Below are positions 42,725 through 53,499 of a DNA stretch of 64,000 bases, in pieces. This DNA comes from Sorangium sp051521495 (lineage in GTDB: Bacteria; Myxococcota_A; Polyangia; Polyangiales; Polyangiaceae), in contig NZ_CP150355.1 of the NCBI RefSeq assembly GCF_051521495.1, positions 3,286,001 through 3,350,000 of the forward strand, given 5' to 3'. The notes under the pieces are model-generated. The model was not told the origin of the DNA, made no database searches, and saw nothing but the letters and a program-made list of their open reading frames with translations. Both the position numbers and the translations under genes were made by a program. Position 1 is the first letter of the stretch. Each line of letters starts with the position of its first letter.

Positions 42725-45700
42725 ATGCGCGTCGGCGACGTCGTCGGGGAGCGGTTCGAGCTGCTCGCGGTCGCCGGCTCCGGCGGCATGGGGGAGGTCT
42801 TCCGGGCGCTCGATCGGGTGACCGGCGCCGCTGTCGCCCTCAAGGTCGTGCTCGGTGGAGGCGCGCACGATGCGCGGTTCGACCGGGAGGCGAGGCTTCT
42901 TTCGGAGCTCTCGCACCCGGGGATCGTGCGGTATGTCGCCCACGGGAGGACGTCCAGGGGGAGGTCCTATCTCGCCATGGAGTGGCTCGAAGGAGAGGAC
43001 CTCTCGCGGCGCCTCCTGCGCGGCCGCCTCACCGTCGAAGAGACGCTGACGCTCGGCGTGAAGGCCGCCGAGGCCCTGGCCGAGGCGCACGCCCGCGACA
43101 TCGTCCACCGCGATCTCAAGCCGAGCAACCTGTTCCTCGTGGGTGGGCAGATTGACCAGGTGAAGATCCTGGACTTCGGGATCGCGCGGCGGCTCGACGC
43201 GACGCCGATGACGCTGACCGGGGTCGCCCTCGGGACGCCGGCGTACATGGCCCCGGAGCAGGCGCGCGTCGGGTACGCCGCGCTCACGCCGCGCGCCGAC
43301 GTGTTCGCCCTCGGCTGCGTGCTGTTCGAGTGCCTCGTGGGCAGGCCGGTGTTCGTCGGCGAGAACATCCCCGCGATCCTCGCGAAGATCCTGTTCGGCG
43401 AGGTCCCCGCGATCCGCTCGCTCCGCCCCGAGGTCCCCGCCCAGCTCGACGCGGTCGTCCACCTGATGCTCGCGAAGGACCCGGAGGAGCGCGTCGGCGA
43501 CGGCGCGACCGCCGCCGTGATCCTGGGCGCGCTGCGCGTCGCCGTGGCCTCCGCGGGCGCGGACGTGGCCTCCGCGGGCGCGGGCGTGGCCTCCGCGCTC
43601 GCGGGCGTGGCCTCCGCGCGTGCGGGCGTGTTCGAGCGCTCCGAGGCGCTCACCTCCAGCGAGCGGCGGCTGCTCTCCGTGCTGCTCGTGGGGAGGGAGG
43701 CCACGGCGGCCACGGCCGACACCGCGCCGCTCGATCAGACGCTCGAGGTGACCCTGGGGGCGCACCTGCGCAAGGTCGTGGAGGCGCACGGAGGGCACAT
43801 GGAAGCGCTCGCCGACGGCTCCGCCGTGGTCGCCATCATCACGGGCAGGGACGCGACCGACCAGGCGTCGCAGGCGGCGCGCTGCGCGCTGGCGCTCCGG
43901 AAGGTGGCCCCGACCCGGCCGATGGCGCTCTCCACCGGCCGGGCGCAGCTGGCGAGGCAGCTGCCGATGGGGGAGGCGATCGACAGGGCCGCGCGGCTGC
44001 TCGACGCCTGCGTCGCGAGGCGGGCCCACGAGCGGCAGCCCGACCCGCGCGGGCCGCCCATCGCGATCGACGATGTGACCGCGCGGCTGCTCGGCGCGCG
44101 GTTCGAGGTGTCCGGCGAGGGCGAGCTGAGGGAGCTGCACGGCGAGCGCGACGTCGCGGGGAGCGCCGGGACGCTGCTCGGCAAGGAGAGCGCGTTCGTC
44201 GGGCGGAATCGCGAGCTACTCATGCTGACGACGCTCTTCGCCGAGTGCGTCGAGGCGTCGGTCGCCCGCGCCGTCCTCGTGACGGCGCCCGCCGGCTTCG
44301 GCAAATCGCGGATCGCCCACGAGCTCACGCGGGCGGCCCGCGCGAACGACCAGCACGTCGAGATCTGGACCGCGTGCGGCGATCCGCTGCGCGTGGGCTC
44401 CGCGTTCGGCCTGCTCGGGCAGGCCATCCGGTGCGCGTGCGGCATCCAGGACGGCGAGGCCGCCGCGGCCCGCAAGCAGAAGCTGCTCGCGCGGGTGGCG
44501 CGGCACGTGCCAGGCCCCGAGCGCGAGCGCGTGGCCGTGTTCCTCGGGGAGATCGCCGGCGTCGAGCTCGCGGGCGAGGAGAGCGCGCTGCTCTGCGCGG
44601 CCCGCGAGGACGCGGAGACCATGGGGCGGCAGATGCGCCGCGCGTGGGAGGATTTCCTCGCGGCCGAGACGTCGGCGTACCCCGTCCTGCTCGTGCTCGA
44701 GGACCTGCACTGGGGCGATCTGCCGACCGTGCGCTTCGTCGACGCGGCCCTCGGCGCGCTCGCCGAGCAGCCGTTCATGGTGCTCGGGCTGGCGCGCCCC
44801 GAGGTCCACGACATGTTCCCGGCGCTCTGGGGCGGGCGCGCGCTCCACGTGATCCACCTGACCCGGCTGCCGCGGAAGGCCTGCGAGCGCCTGGTCCGCC
44901 ACGCGCTCGGCGAGGACGTGGACGCGGAGACGGTGGCGCGCCTCGCGGCGCACGCGGACGGCCACGCGTTCTATCTGGAGGAGCTGATCCGCGCCGTGGC
45001 CGAGGGGAAGGGCGACGCGCTGCCGGAGACGGTGCTGGCGATGGTCCAGGCGCGCCTCGCGGCGCTCGATGGCGAGGCGCGCAAGGTGCTGCGCGCGGCG
45101 AGCGTGTTCGGCGACGTCTTCTGGCGCGGGGGCGTCGCGGCGCTCCTCGGGAGCGCGGTGCTGTGGGTCTCTCCGCACGACGTGCTCTCGGAGCTTGTCG
45201 ACGGGGAGGTGATCGTCCGCCGCAAGGAGAGCCGGTTTCCCGGGGACGAGGAGTTCATGTTCCGGCACGCGCTCCTGCGGGAGGGGGCCTACGAGATGCT
45301 CACGGAGGCGGATCGCGTCCTCGGGCACCGGCTCGCCGCGGCCTTCCTGGAGGAGCGCGGCGCGAGCGATCCCGCGATGCTGGCCGAGCACCTCGAGCGC
45401 GGGCTGGACCTCGCGCGCGCCGGGAGCTTCTACCTGCGCGCCGCGGAGCAGGCGCTCCGGGGGAGCGATCCGGACGCGGCGATCGCGCGCGCCCGGCGGG
45501 GGCTCGAGTGCGGCGCGCCGGACGCGGTCCACCTGAGCTTGCTGGGCGTGCTCTCGGAGGTCCACGCGTGGCGCAGCGAGTGGGACCACGCCTTCCAGTA
45601 CCTCGACGAGGCGCAGCGCCTCATGACGCCCGGGAGCATGCCCTGGGTGAGGACGGTGCCCGCGAAGATCTCCGCGGACATCCACCTCGGTCGGCACGAC

Positions 45701-46690
45701 GAGCTCATGGCGACGCTGCGCACGCTGCAGGCGGTCGAGCTCGCCCCGGAGGGGATCAACGCGGCGGCGTTCGCGCTCGCGGCCGGGAGCTACTACGCGG
45801 CCCAGATGGGTGAGTTCAGGCTCGCCGAGGCGCTGACCAGGCGGGCGCGCGAGGTGACGGAGCCGGTCGTGGAGCGGGACCCCGTCGCGCGTGGGTGGCT
45901 GCAGATCGCGCTCGCGTTCCACGAGGCGTGGAGGGACGGGGATCTGTGGATGGGCCTGTGCATGGCCGAGGCGGCGCGCGAGAGCTTCGTGCAGGCCGAG
46001 TACTGGCGCGGCTCGATCGTCGCGCAGGTGGCGATCGGGATGATCGCCGGGCTGCTCGGCGATCTCCCCCGGGCGGAGCGCGAGCTCGGCGAGACGATGA
46101 CCGCGGGGGAAGAGCTCGGGCCGGTCTCGTGGCTCCGGACGTTCCTGTGCATCGAGGTGCTGATCGCGCTCGGCGCCCGGGGCCGCGCGCGCGCCGAGGC
46201 GGCGAGGATGCTGGGGGTGGGGATCGAGCGGCGCACCCCGCTGCAGCAAGGGTTTGCGCGCTGGGCGCTCGCGAGCCTGCTCCGCAGCGAGGGCGACCTC
46301 GAGGCCGCGGAGCGCGAGGCGCTGACCGCGATCGAGCTCCTCGCGTCGTTCCCGCTGGAGCAGGTGGGGGCGAAGGCGCTCCTGTCCTCGATCCAGCTCG
46401 CCGCGGGCCGCGCCGCGGACGCTCTCTCCACGGCGCGGGAGGTCGCGTCGGCCCGCGAGCGCTGGAGCGCGCCGGGGTACAAGAGCACGCTGGCCGACCT
46501 CGTCCACGCGGAGGCGCTGCACGCGGCGGGCGAACGGGAGAGCGCGTCCGCGGTCATCGCTGGCGCGCGCGAGCGGCTGCTCGCGCGGGCGGAGCAGCTG
46601 CCCGCGGCGCACCGCCGGAGCTTCCTCGACGTCCCCGAGAACGCGCACGTCATCGAGCTCTCCCGGCGGTGGCTGCGCGCCGCGAGCTGA
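42725..46690 (+). CDS. Ser/Thr kinase - degenerate cyclase - AAA ATPase fusion
   Basis: 1321 residues. Residues 8-270 are a Hanks-type kinase (GSGGMGEVF, ALKVV, IVHRDLKPSNLFL, ILDFGIA, APEQ), fully conserved. A linker with VASAGAGVASA repeats follows. Residues about 310-480 resemble a class III nucleotide cyclase (RLLSVLLVG, then DGSAVVAIITG), but the metal-binding Asp residues are absent, so it is probably inactive. From 490 an AAA/STAND-type ATPase begins (FVGRNREL, Walker A APAGFGKS, Walker B VLLVLEDLHWGD), ending in helical repeats of TPR type. The plan resembles the PknK and TOMM-system kinase/cyclase families. It is likely a cytoplasmic signal integrator. ATG 42725 begins at the normal distance before the kinase. 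Confidence 0.88.
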   Translation: MRVGDVVGERFELLAVAGSGGMGEVFRALDRVTGAAVALKVVLGGGAHDARFDREARLLSELSHPGIVRYVAHGRTSRGRSYLAMEWLEGEDLSRRLLRGRLTVEETLTLGVKAAEALAEAHARDIVHRDLKPSNLFLVGGQIDQVKILDFGIARRLDATPMTLTGVALGTPAYMAPEQARVGYAALTPRADVFALGCVLFECLVGRPVFVGENIPAILAKILFGEVPAIRSLRPEVPAQLDAVVHLMLAKDPEERVGDGATAAVILGALRVAVASAGADVASAGAGVASALAGVASARAGVFERSEALTSSERRLLSVLLVGREATAATADTAPLDQTLEVTLGAHLRKVVEAHGGHMEALADGSAVVAIITGRDATDQASQAARCALALRKVAPTRPMALSTGRAQLARQLPMGEAIDRAARLLDACVARRAHERQPDPRGPPIAIDDVTARLLGARFEVSGEGELRELHGERDVAGSAGTLLGKESAFVGRNRELLMLTTLFAECVEASVARAVLVTAPAGFGKSRIAHELTRAARANDQHVEIWTACGDPLRVGSAFGLLGQAIRCACGIQDGEAAAARKQKLLARVARHVPGPERERVAVFLGEIAGVELAGEESALLCAAREDAETMGRQMRRAWEDFLAAETSAYPVLLVLEDLHWGDLPTVRFVDAALGALAEQPFMVLGLARPEVHDMFPALWGGRALHVIHLTRLPRKACERLVRHALGEDVDAETVARLAAHADGHAFYLEELIRAVAEGKGDALPETVLAMVQARLAALDGEARKVLRAASVFGDVFWRGGVAALLGSAVLWVSPHDVLSELVDGEVIVRRKESRFPGDEEFMFRHALLREGAYEMLTEADRVLGHRLAAAFLEERGASDPAMLAEHLERGLDLARAGSFYLRAAEQALRGSDPDAAIARARRGLECGAPDAVHLSLLGVLSEVHAWRSEWDHAFQYLDEAQRLMTPGSMPWVRTVPAKISADIHLGRHDELMATLRTLQAVELAPEGINAAAFALAAGSYYAAQMGEFRLAEALTRRAREVTEPVVERDPVARGWLQIALAFHEAWRDGDLWMGLCMAEAARESFVQAEYWRGSIVAQVAIGMIAGLLGDLPRAERELGETMTAGEELGPVSWLRTFLCIEVLIALGARGRARAEAARMLGVGIERRTPLQQGFARWALASLLRSEGDLEAAEREALTAIELLASFPLEQVGAKALLSSIQLAAGRAADALSTAREVASARERWSAPGYKSTLADLVHAEALHAAGERESASAVIAGARERLLARAEQLPAAHRRSFLDVPENAHVIELSRRWLRAAS

Positions 46691-46866
46691 TGCCGGACGG
46701 GCGACGGGCCGCGACCGGCGGGCGCCGGGGCTGCCGCGGCCTCAGCGACGACTGCGATCAGCGGGCCGACGGCGACCGCGGAGCGCTGCGCCGCTGCGGG
46801 TGCGCCAAGATCACGTGCGAGCACGGCTGCGAGGAGACCGGCGAGCCCGCCTTCGCGTGCAGGTGA
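46690..46866 (+). CDS. Possible small Cys-rich protein coupled to the kinase gene
   Basis: A 58-residue frame whose ATG overlaps the kinase stop by one base (TGATG). The second half reads CGCAKITCEHGCEETGEPAF, then ACR, with five cysteines in a spaced pattern; Cys codons are rare by chance here. There is no signal peptide. It could be a real coupled small protein or the 3' remnant of a lost exported protein gene that fused in frame. No family is recognised. Confidence 0.35.
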   Translation: MPDGRRAATGGRRGCRGLSDDCDQRADGDRGALRRCGCAKITCEHGCEETGEPAFACR

Positions 46867-47014
46867 CGCCGCGCTGCTCGACGCTCTGCAAGAGTCGCGC
46901 AGGCGCGCGTTCGGGCCACGGCCGTGCAGAGGGCGGTGCGGAGGGGTGAGACGAGATATCGAGCGCTCCGTCGCTGAGCGCTCCCCGCGAGGGAGGGCAG
47001 GGGACAAACGACGA

Positions 47015-47042
47015 AGGCCGCCTGGCACCCGCCAGGCGGCCT
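47015..47042 (-). terminator. amtB transcription terminator
   Basis: A perfect inverted repeat of 12 bp (AGGCCGCCTGGC and complement, 4-base loop) lies 28 bases beyond the amtB stop. On the minus strand it is followed by TTCGTCGTTTGTCC, a weak T-rich stretch. The rest of 46867-47069 holds nothing else of note. Confidence 0.8.
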
Positions 47043-47069
47043 CCGCGAGCGAGCCTCCGCTGCGCTGGA

Positions 47070-48377
47070 TCAGGCGCCTTCGCGCGCGAGGACGGGCGCC
47101 GGCGCCGGCCCGGAGGCCGGGGGCACACTCTCGACGGCGTGAGCGCCGCCCTCGCCGAGCGAGTAGGCCTCCTCGCCGTGGAGGGCGCCGTCGAGGCCCT
47201 CGTCTTCGATCTCCTCGTCGACCCGGAAGCCCATCACCGCGTTGATCCCCTTCACGAGCACGAGGGTGACCACCGCCGCATAAGCCGCCGCGACCGCGGC
47301 CGCGATAGCCTGCTCCGTGAGCAGCGCCGAGTTGCCCTTGATGAGTCCATCCTGGCCGCCCGAATTCCACACCTTGGAGGCGAACACGCCGGTGAGCAGC
47401 GCGCCGAGCAGCCCGCCCACGCCGTGGATGCCGAACGCGTCCAGGCTGTCGTCATAGCCCAGCTTGCCCTTCAGCATCACGGCGCCGTAGCACACCCCGC
47501 CCGCCGCGAGCCCGATCGCCACGGACGCCATCGGCCCGACGAAGCCCGCCGCCGGCGTGATGGCCACGAGGCCCGCGACGAGCCCCGACGCCACGCCGAG
47601 GAGGCTGGGCTTGCCGAAGCGCACGGCCTCGATGAGGGCCCAGGCGAGCGCCGCGATCGCCGCGGCGATATGGGTGTTCACGAACGCCACCGTGGCGAGC
47701 CCGTTCGCCGCGAGCGAGGAGCCACCGTTGAAGCCGAACCAGCCGAACCACAGGAGGCCGGCGCCGAGCAGCGTCATGGTGAGGTTGTGCGGCACGATCT
47801 TGCGCGTCGGGTACCCCTTGCGCTTGCCGATCACGATCGCCATCACGAGCGCGCTCGCGCCCGAGGCGAGGTGAACGACGGTGCCGCCGGCGAAGTCGAG
47901 CGCGCCGCGCGCCAGGAGCCACCCGCCCGGGTTCCACACCCAGTGACAGATGGGGCTATAGACGAGGAGCGACCAGAGCAGCGTGAACACCACATACGAC
48001 GAGAACTTGATGCGCTCGGCGTAGGCGCCCGAGATCAGCGCCGGCGTGATGATGGCGAACATCATCTGGAACGCCATGAACAGGAGGTGAGGGACCGTGG
48101 TCCCGGCGCGCGGCTCGGTGCCGACGCCGTTCAGGAACGCGTAGTCGAAGCCGCCAATGAACCCGCCCTTGGATTCGGCGAACGCCAGCGAGTACCCGAG
48201 CGTCACCCACGCCAGGGTCACGATCCCCATGGCGAAAAAGCTGTGCATGAATGTGCTGAGAGTATTCTTCGTTCGGACCATGCCCCCGTAAAACAGGGCC
48301 AGCGCTGGCGTCATCAGCAGGACCATTGCCGACGAGACCAGGAGCCAGGTGGTGTCCGAGGCGTTGATTTCGTTCAC
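47070..48377 (-). CDS. amtB: Ammonium transporter AmtB
   Basis: 435 residues with eleven predicted membrane helices. Landmarks are FYGGMVRTKNTLSTFMHSF near 30, the conserved Asp region LDFAGGTVVHLASG, the first pore His in FVNTHIAAAIAALAW and the second in AFGIHGVGGLLGALLTGVFA. These are the twin histidines of the ammonia channel. A C-terminal tail of about 60 residues follows the last helix and is acidic and Pro/Ala rich. GTG 48377 is preceded by GAGGAGG 6 bases upstream. No glnK (PII) gene is adjacent in the window, which is unusual for this family. The gene is a single unit ended by a strong hairpin. Confidence 0.95.
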   Translation of the reverse strand: MNEINASDTTWLLVSSAMVLLMTPALALFYGGMVRTKNTLSTFMHSFFAMGIVTLAWVTLGYSLAFAESKGGFIGGFDYAFLNGVGTEPRAGTTVPHLLFMAFQMMFAIITPALISGAYAERIKFSSYVVFTLLWSLLVYSPICHWVWNPGGWLLARGALDFAGGTVVHLASGASALVMAIVIGKRKGYPTRKIVPHNLTMTLLGAGLLWFGWFGFNGGSSLAANGLATVAFVNTHIAAAIAALAWALIEAVRFGKPSLLGVASGLVAGLVAITPAAGFVGPMASVAIGLAAGGVCYGAVMLKGKLGYDDSLDAFGIHGVGGLLGALLTGVFASKVWNSGGQDGLIKGNSALLTEQAIAAAVAAAYAAVVTLVLVKGINAVMGFRVDEEIEDEGLDGALHGEEAYSLGEGGAHAVESVPPASGPAPAPVLAREGA

Positions 48378-48641
48378 TGGTGGCCTCCTCGACAGCGAGA
48401 GTAAGAGAAGGCAGTTTTCCGGAATGTTTCGTCGGTATTTACTTCGCGATTGCACGAAACGTACCGCGACGACGCAGCGAGTCAGCGCGTGTGCACCTCC
48501 GCCGCGAGCACGCTGGCCGGCCTGCTCCTACAGCGGGTCGATGGATTTTCAGTGAGGCCATAGGATATCCGCAGGCCCGAGGGGGTCGTGGGACGGCGGG
48601 CCATGAGCCGATGTCTGATGTCTCTCAGCACGGCGGTAGAT

Positions 48642-48792
48642 CCGAGGGGGAGAGTTCGCGGGGGGCGGTGCGGGGGACGGGCCGCTGTCCGAGCCCAATT
48701 GCCAAGGGTTACCCGGCGAAGCCGGGTAGCCCTTGGCTCAGGCGAGTTCGGCGGGGCCCCCGCACCGCCCCCCGCGAGCTCTCCCCCCTCGG
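48642..48792. repeat. Large nested palindrome between amtB and malQ
   Basis: The inner hairpin at 48701-48737 has 17-bp arms (GCCAAGGGTTACCCGGC, one G-T wobble) and a GAA loop. It is framed by a second inverted repeat: left arm about 48642-48678 and right arm about 48756-48792, some 36 bp with one mismatch and one gap (core GCGGGGGGCGGTGCGGGGG). The whole unit could fold into one long stem. It lies 35 bases beyond the malQ stop, so the transcript end of malQ falls in it. It may be a terminator or a repetitive palindromic element. The rest of 48378-48641 shows no gene. Confidence 0.8.
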
Positions 48793-48826
48793 GCCGGGCA
48801 GCTAGGCTCTCCCGCCCGCCGCCGCG

Positions 48827-50503
48827 CTATCCGCGCCCGCTGGCCTCGATGCTCTCCCGCACCCGGTCGAGCGCCGCCCGCACCTCGGGATCCTGGTCGA
48901 GCGCAGCCGGCGGCGCCGGCAGCCGGAGCGTCCAGTTCTCCGGCCCTACGGTCCCCGGTACATTGATCCGCTCCCGCGTGGCGAGCACGTCCTGGAGGAG
49001 CAGCAGCACGAGCTCGCTCTTCGAGCCGAGGATCAGGTCGAGCAGCGCGCGGTGGGTCTCCTTCGTGAACTCCCGGCCGAGCTCGTGCCGGCGCGCCGCG
49101 AGCTGCGGCAGATCGAGGACCCCGGCGCGCTCCCGGTCGTCCCGTGTCTCCCACCACACCACCACCGAGTCGGTGTCGTGCGTCCCGAAGCAGGCGACCG
49201 AGAGCGCCGGATACTCCGCCGGATTGCGGAACACGACGTCGTCCTTCTCCCAGATCAGCACCTTGTAGCCCGGCACGCCGAGCTGCGTCAGCGACTCCCG
49301 GACCCACGGCGGCACCGCGCCGAGATCCTCCGCCACGAGCTGCGCCCCGGTCTCCGCCGCCCCCGCCAGCATCGCCCGCACGACCCGGCCGCCGTGCTCG
49401 CGCTGCTCCGGCTCCTCCGCCGGATCGAAGGTGGCCTTCGGCCGCTCGGCCCCCTGGCCCTGGCTCCCTTGCTCCGGGAAGATGTACGTCCGGTAGAAGC
49501 CGACCAGGTGATCGATCCGGAACCGGTCGTAGAGCAGCCCCGTGTAGCGGCACCGCCGCCTGAGCCACGCGAAGTCGTTCTCGCGCATCCGGGCCCAGAA
49601 GTACGGCGGGAGCCCCCACCTCTGCCCCTCCGTGTCGAACTGGTCGGGCGGCGCGCCGACCGTCATGTCGTGCCGGAACTCGTCCTGGTGCGCCCACACG
49701 TCGGCGCTGTCGCGCGCCACCATGAACGGGAGATCGCCCATGATCTCCACCCCCTTGCCCCGGAGATCCGCGCGCGCCGCCTCCCACTGCGTGTGCGCGA
49801 GCCACTGGACGTACTCGTAATAGAGGATGTCCCGCGCGCGCTCGCGCCGCAGCGCCTCGAGCGCCTCCGGCCTGCGCTCGCGGATCGCCTCGGGCCAGTC
49901 CCACCACGCGACACCGTTGAAGGCGTCCTTGAACGCGCGGAACTGCGCGTAGTCGGGCAGCCAGTCCGACTGCCGCTTCACGAACTCGCCGAGCTCGGCC
50001 GCCCGCGGCGTCTGCTTCGCGTGGTGCTCGCGCTCGAACACGTCGAAGGCGAAGCGCAGCGCCCGCCGCTTGACGCGGCGCACGAGTTCATAGTCGACGC
50101 GCGCGCTCTTCCGGGCCTGCTCGAGCGCCGCCATGTCGTCGCCGAGCGCCTCGCCGAGCCGCTCCGCCGGGAGCTCGGGCACGGCGGACAGCGAGATGTA
50201 CATCGGATCGATCCCGAACGCGGAGAGCGCCATGTACGGCGACGTCTCGCCCCCCGACACCTCGCCGAGCGGCAAGAGCTGCACGAGGCGCAGGCCCGCG
50301 GCGCGCACCCACGCGGCGAACTCGGGGAGATCGCCGATCTCACCGATGCCCCACGAGCGATCGCTGCGCAGGGAGAAGAGCGGCACCGTCACGCCGGCGA
50401 TGCGGCGGCGCGCGCCGGAACCGGGACCGTGACCGGAACCGGAACCGGAACCAGAAGAGGAACGTGAGCTCTGGGACTGATTTTCAGCAGACGGGGAAGA
50501 CAT
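48827..50503 (-). CDS. malQ: 4-alpha-glucanotransferase (amylomaltase), GH77
   Basis: 558 residues. GH77 landmarks: GVTVPLFSLRSDRSWGIGEI at the start of the barrel, SPYMALSAFGIDPMYISL, the nucleophile Asp in FRIDHLVGFYRTY, the acid Glu in LVAEDLGAVPPWV and the third Asp in FGTHDTDSVVVWW. It moves maltodextrin segments between glucans in the cytoplasm. The first 35 residues are a Ser/Gly run (SSSGSGSGSGHGPGSG) coded by a GGAACC-like hexamer repeat, an odd extension. It is divergent from glgX with a 280-base gap, so the two share a regulatory region. ATG 50503 has weak ribosome-site support. Confidence 0.93.
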   Translation of the reverse strand: MSSPSAENQSQSSRSSSGSGSGSGHGPGSGARRRIAGVTVPLFSLRSDRSWGIGEIGDLPEFAAWVRAAGLRLVQLLPLGEVSGGETSPYMALSAFGIDPMYISLSAVPELPAERLGEALGDDMAALEQARKSARVDYELVRRVKRRALRFAFDVFEREHHAKQTPRAAELGEFVKRQSDWLPDYAQFRAFKDAFNGVAWWDWPEAIRERRPEALEALRRERARDILYYEYVQWLAHTQWEAARADLRGKGVEIMGDLPFMVARDSADVWAHQDEFRHDMTVGAPPDQFDTEGQRWGLPPYFWARMRENDFAWLRRRCRYTGLLYDRFRIDHLVGFYRTYIFPEQGSQGQGAERPKATFDPAEEPEQREHGGRVVRAMLAGAAETGAQLVAEDLGAVPPWVRESLTQLGVPGYKVLIWEKDDVVFRNPAEYPALSVACFGTHDTDSVVVWWETRDDRERAGVLDLPQLAARRHELGREFTKETHRALLDLILGSKSELVLLLLQDVLATRERINVPGTVGPENWTLRLPAPPAALDQDPEVRAALDRVRESIEASGRG

Positions 50504-50783
50504 GGGCGTTTTTCGCTTGGCTCCAGGCGTTCAGGGGCGGAGTCTATCCCGGGTCGCGCCGCCCTGGATGCTCCTTCTGCTCCGGAGACCGCGCCGCCGC
50601 GCCGCTGCCGCCGCCGCGCTCGCGCGGGGGGCGACGACGGGGAGCGCGGCGCGAGGGCTGGCCCGCCGAGCGGCCGGGCGGCGGGCGATCCCGGGGGAGG
50701 CGACCGAAAAATGGGGCCGCGCGCGCTTGTGTCTCGACAGCGGCGCCGATCTCGCGAATAGGGCGGCTTCACAGGTTTTTCAG

Positions 50784-53120
<2,337 letters not shown>

Positions 53121-53499
53121 CCGTCCTGCTTCCGCGCGGGTGCGTGCGCTGCCGCTGCTCGGAGAATGGCGATGATATCATGTCATGGGTGAGCTGCTCT
53201 TCGAACCCGCCATCGCTGCATGGACCGGCGTCGTGTCGTGCAACCTGTGTTGTGTGGCGCGACCAGCGTCGTTTCGCGGCCTGGCTGCGCACCTCCGCGG
53301 TGAACCGGGGGGCATGAGGGGGCGCCGCGTCGTCGGCGCGGCGTCCGGCGACCCGCACCGAAGGCGTGGCGCCATCCATTGAGAAGTACAGCAGCGCTGC
53401 GCATCGTCACGCCGCCGTGCGGGCCTGCAGGTGCGGGCGCGCGAGCGGGCTACGGTGTTCACCGTTCAAAGGCATCCGCGTTCGCGATACGCTGAGGAC
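53121..53499. other. Intergenic region before the Ser/Thr kinase
   Basis: About 380 bases with no gene recognised. A short perfect palindrome ATGATATCAT at 53172-53181, close to the end of glgX, is the only AT-rich spot and might be a binding site. Kinase promoter elements were not identified. Confidence 0.5.

Noticed and set aside
53172..53181. Palindrome ATGATATCAT as a specific operator
   Set aside because: It is only 10 bp, with no second copy near a promoter; such a site occurs by chance in this length.
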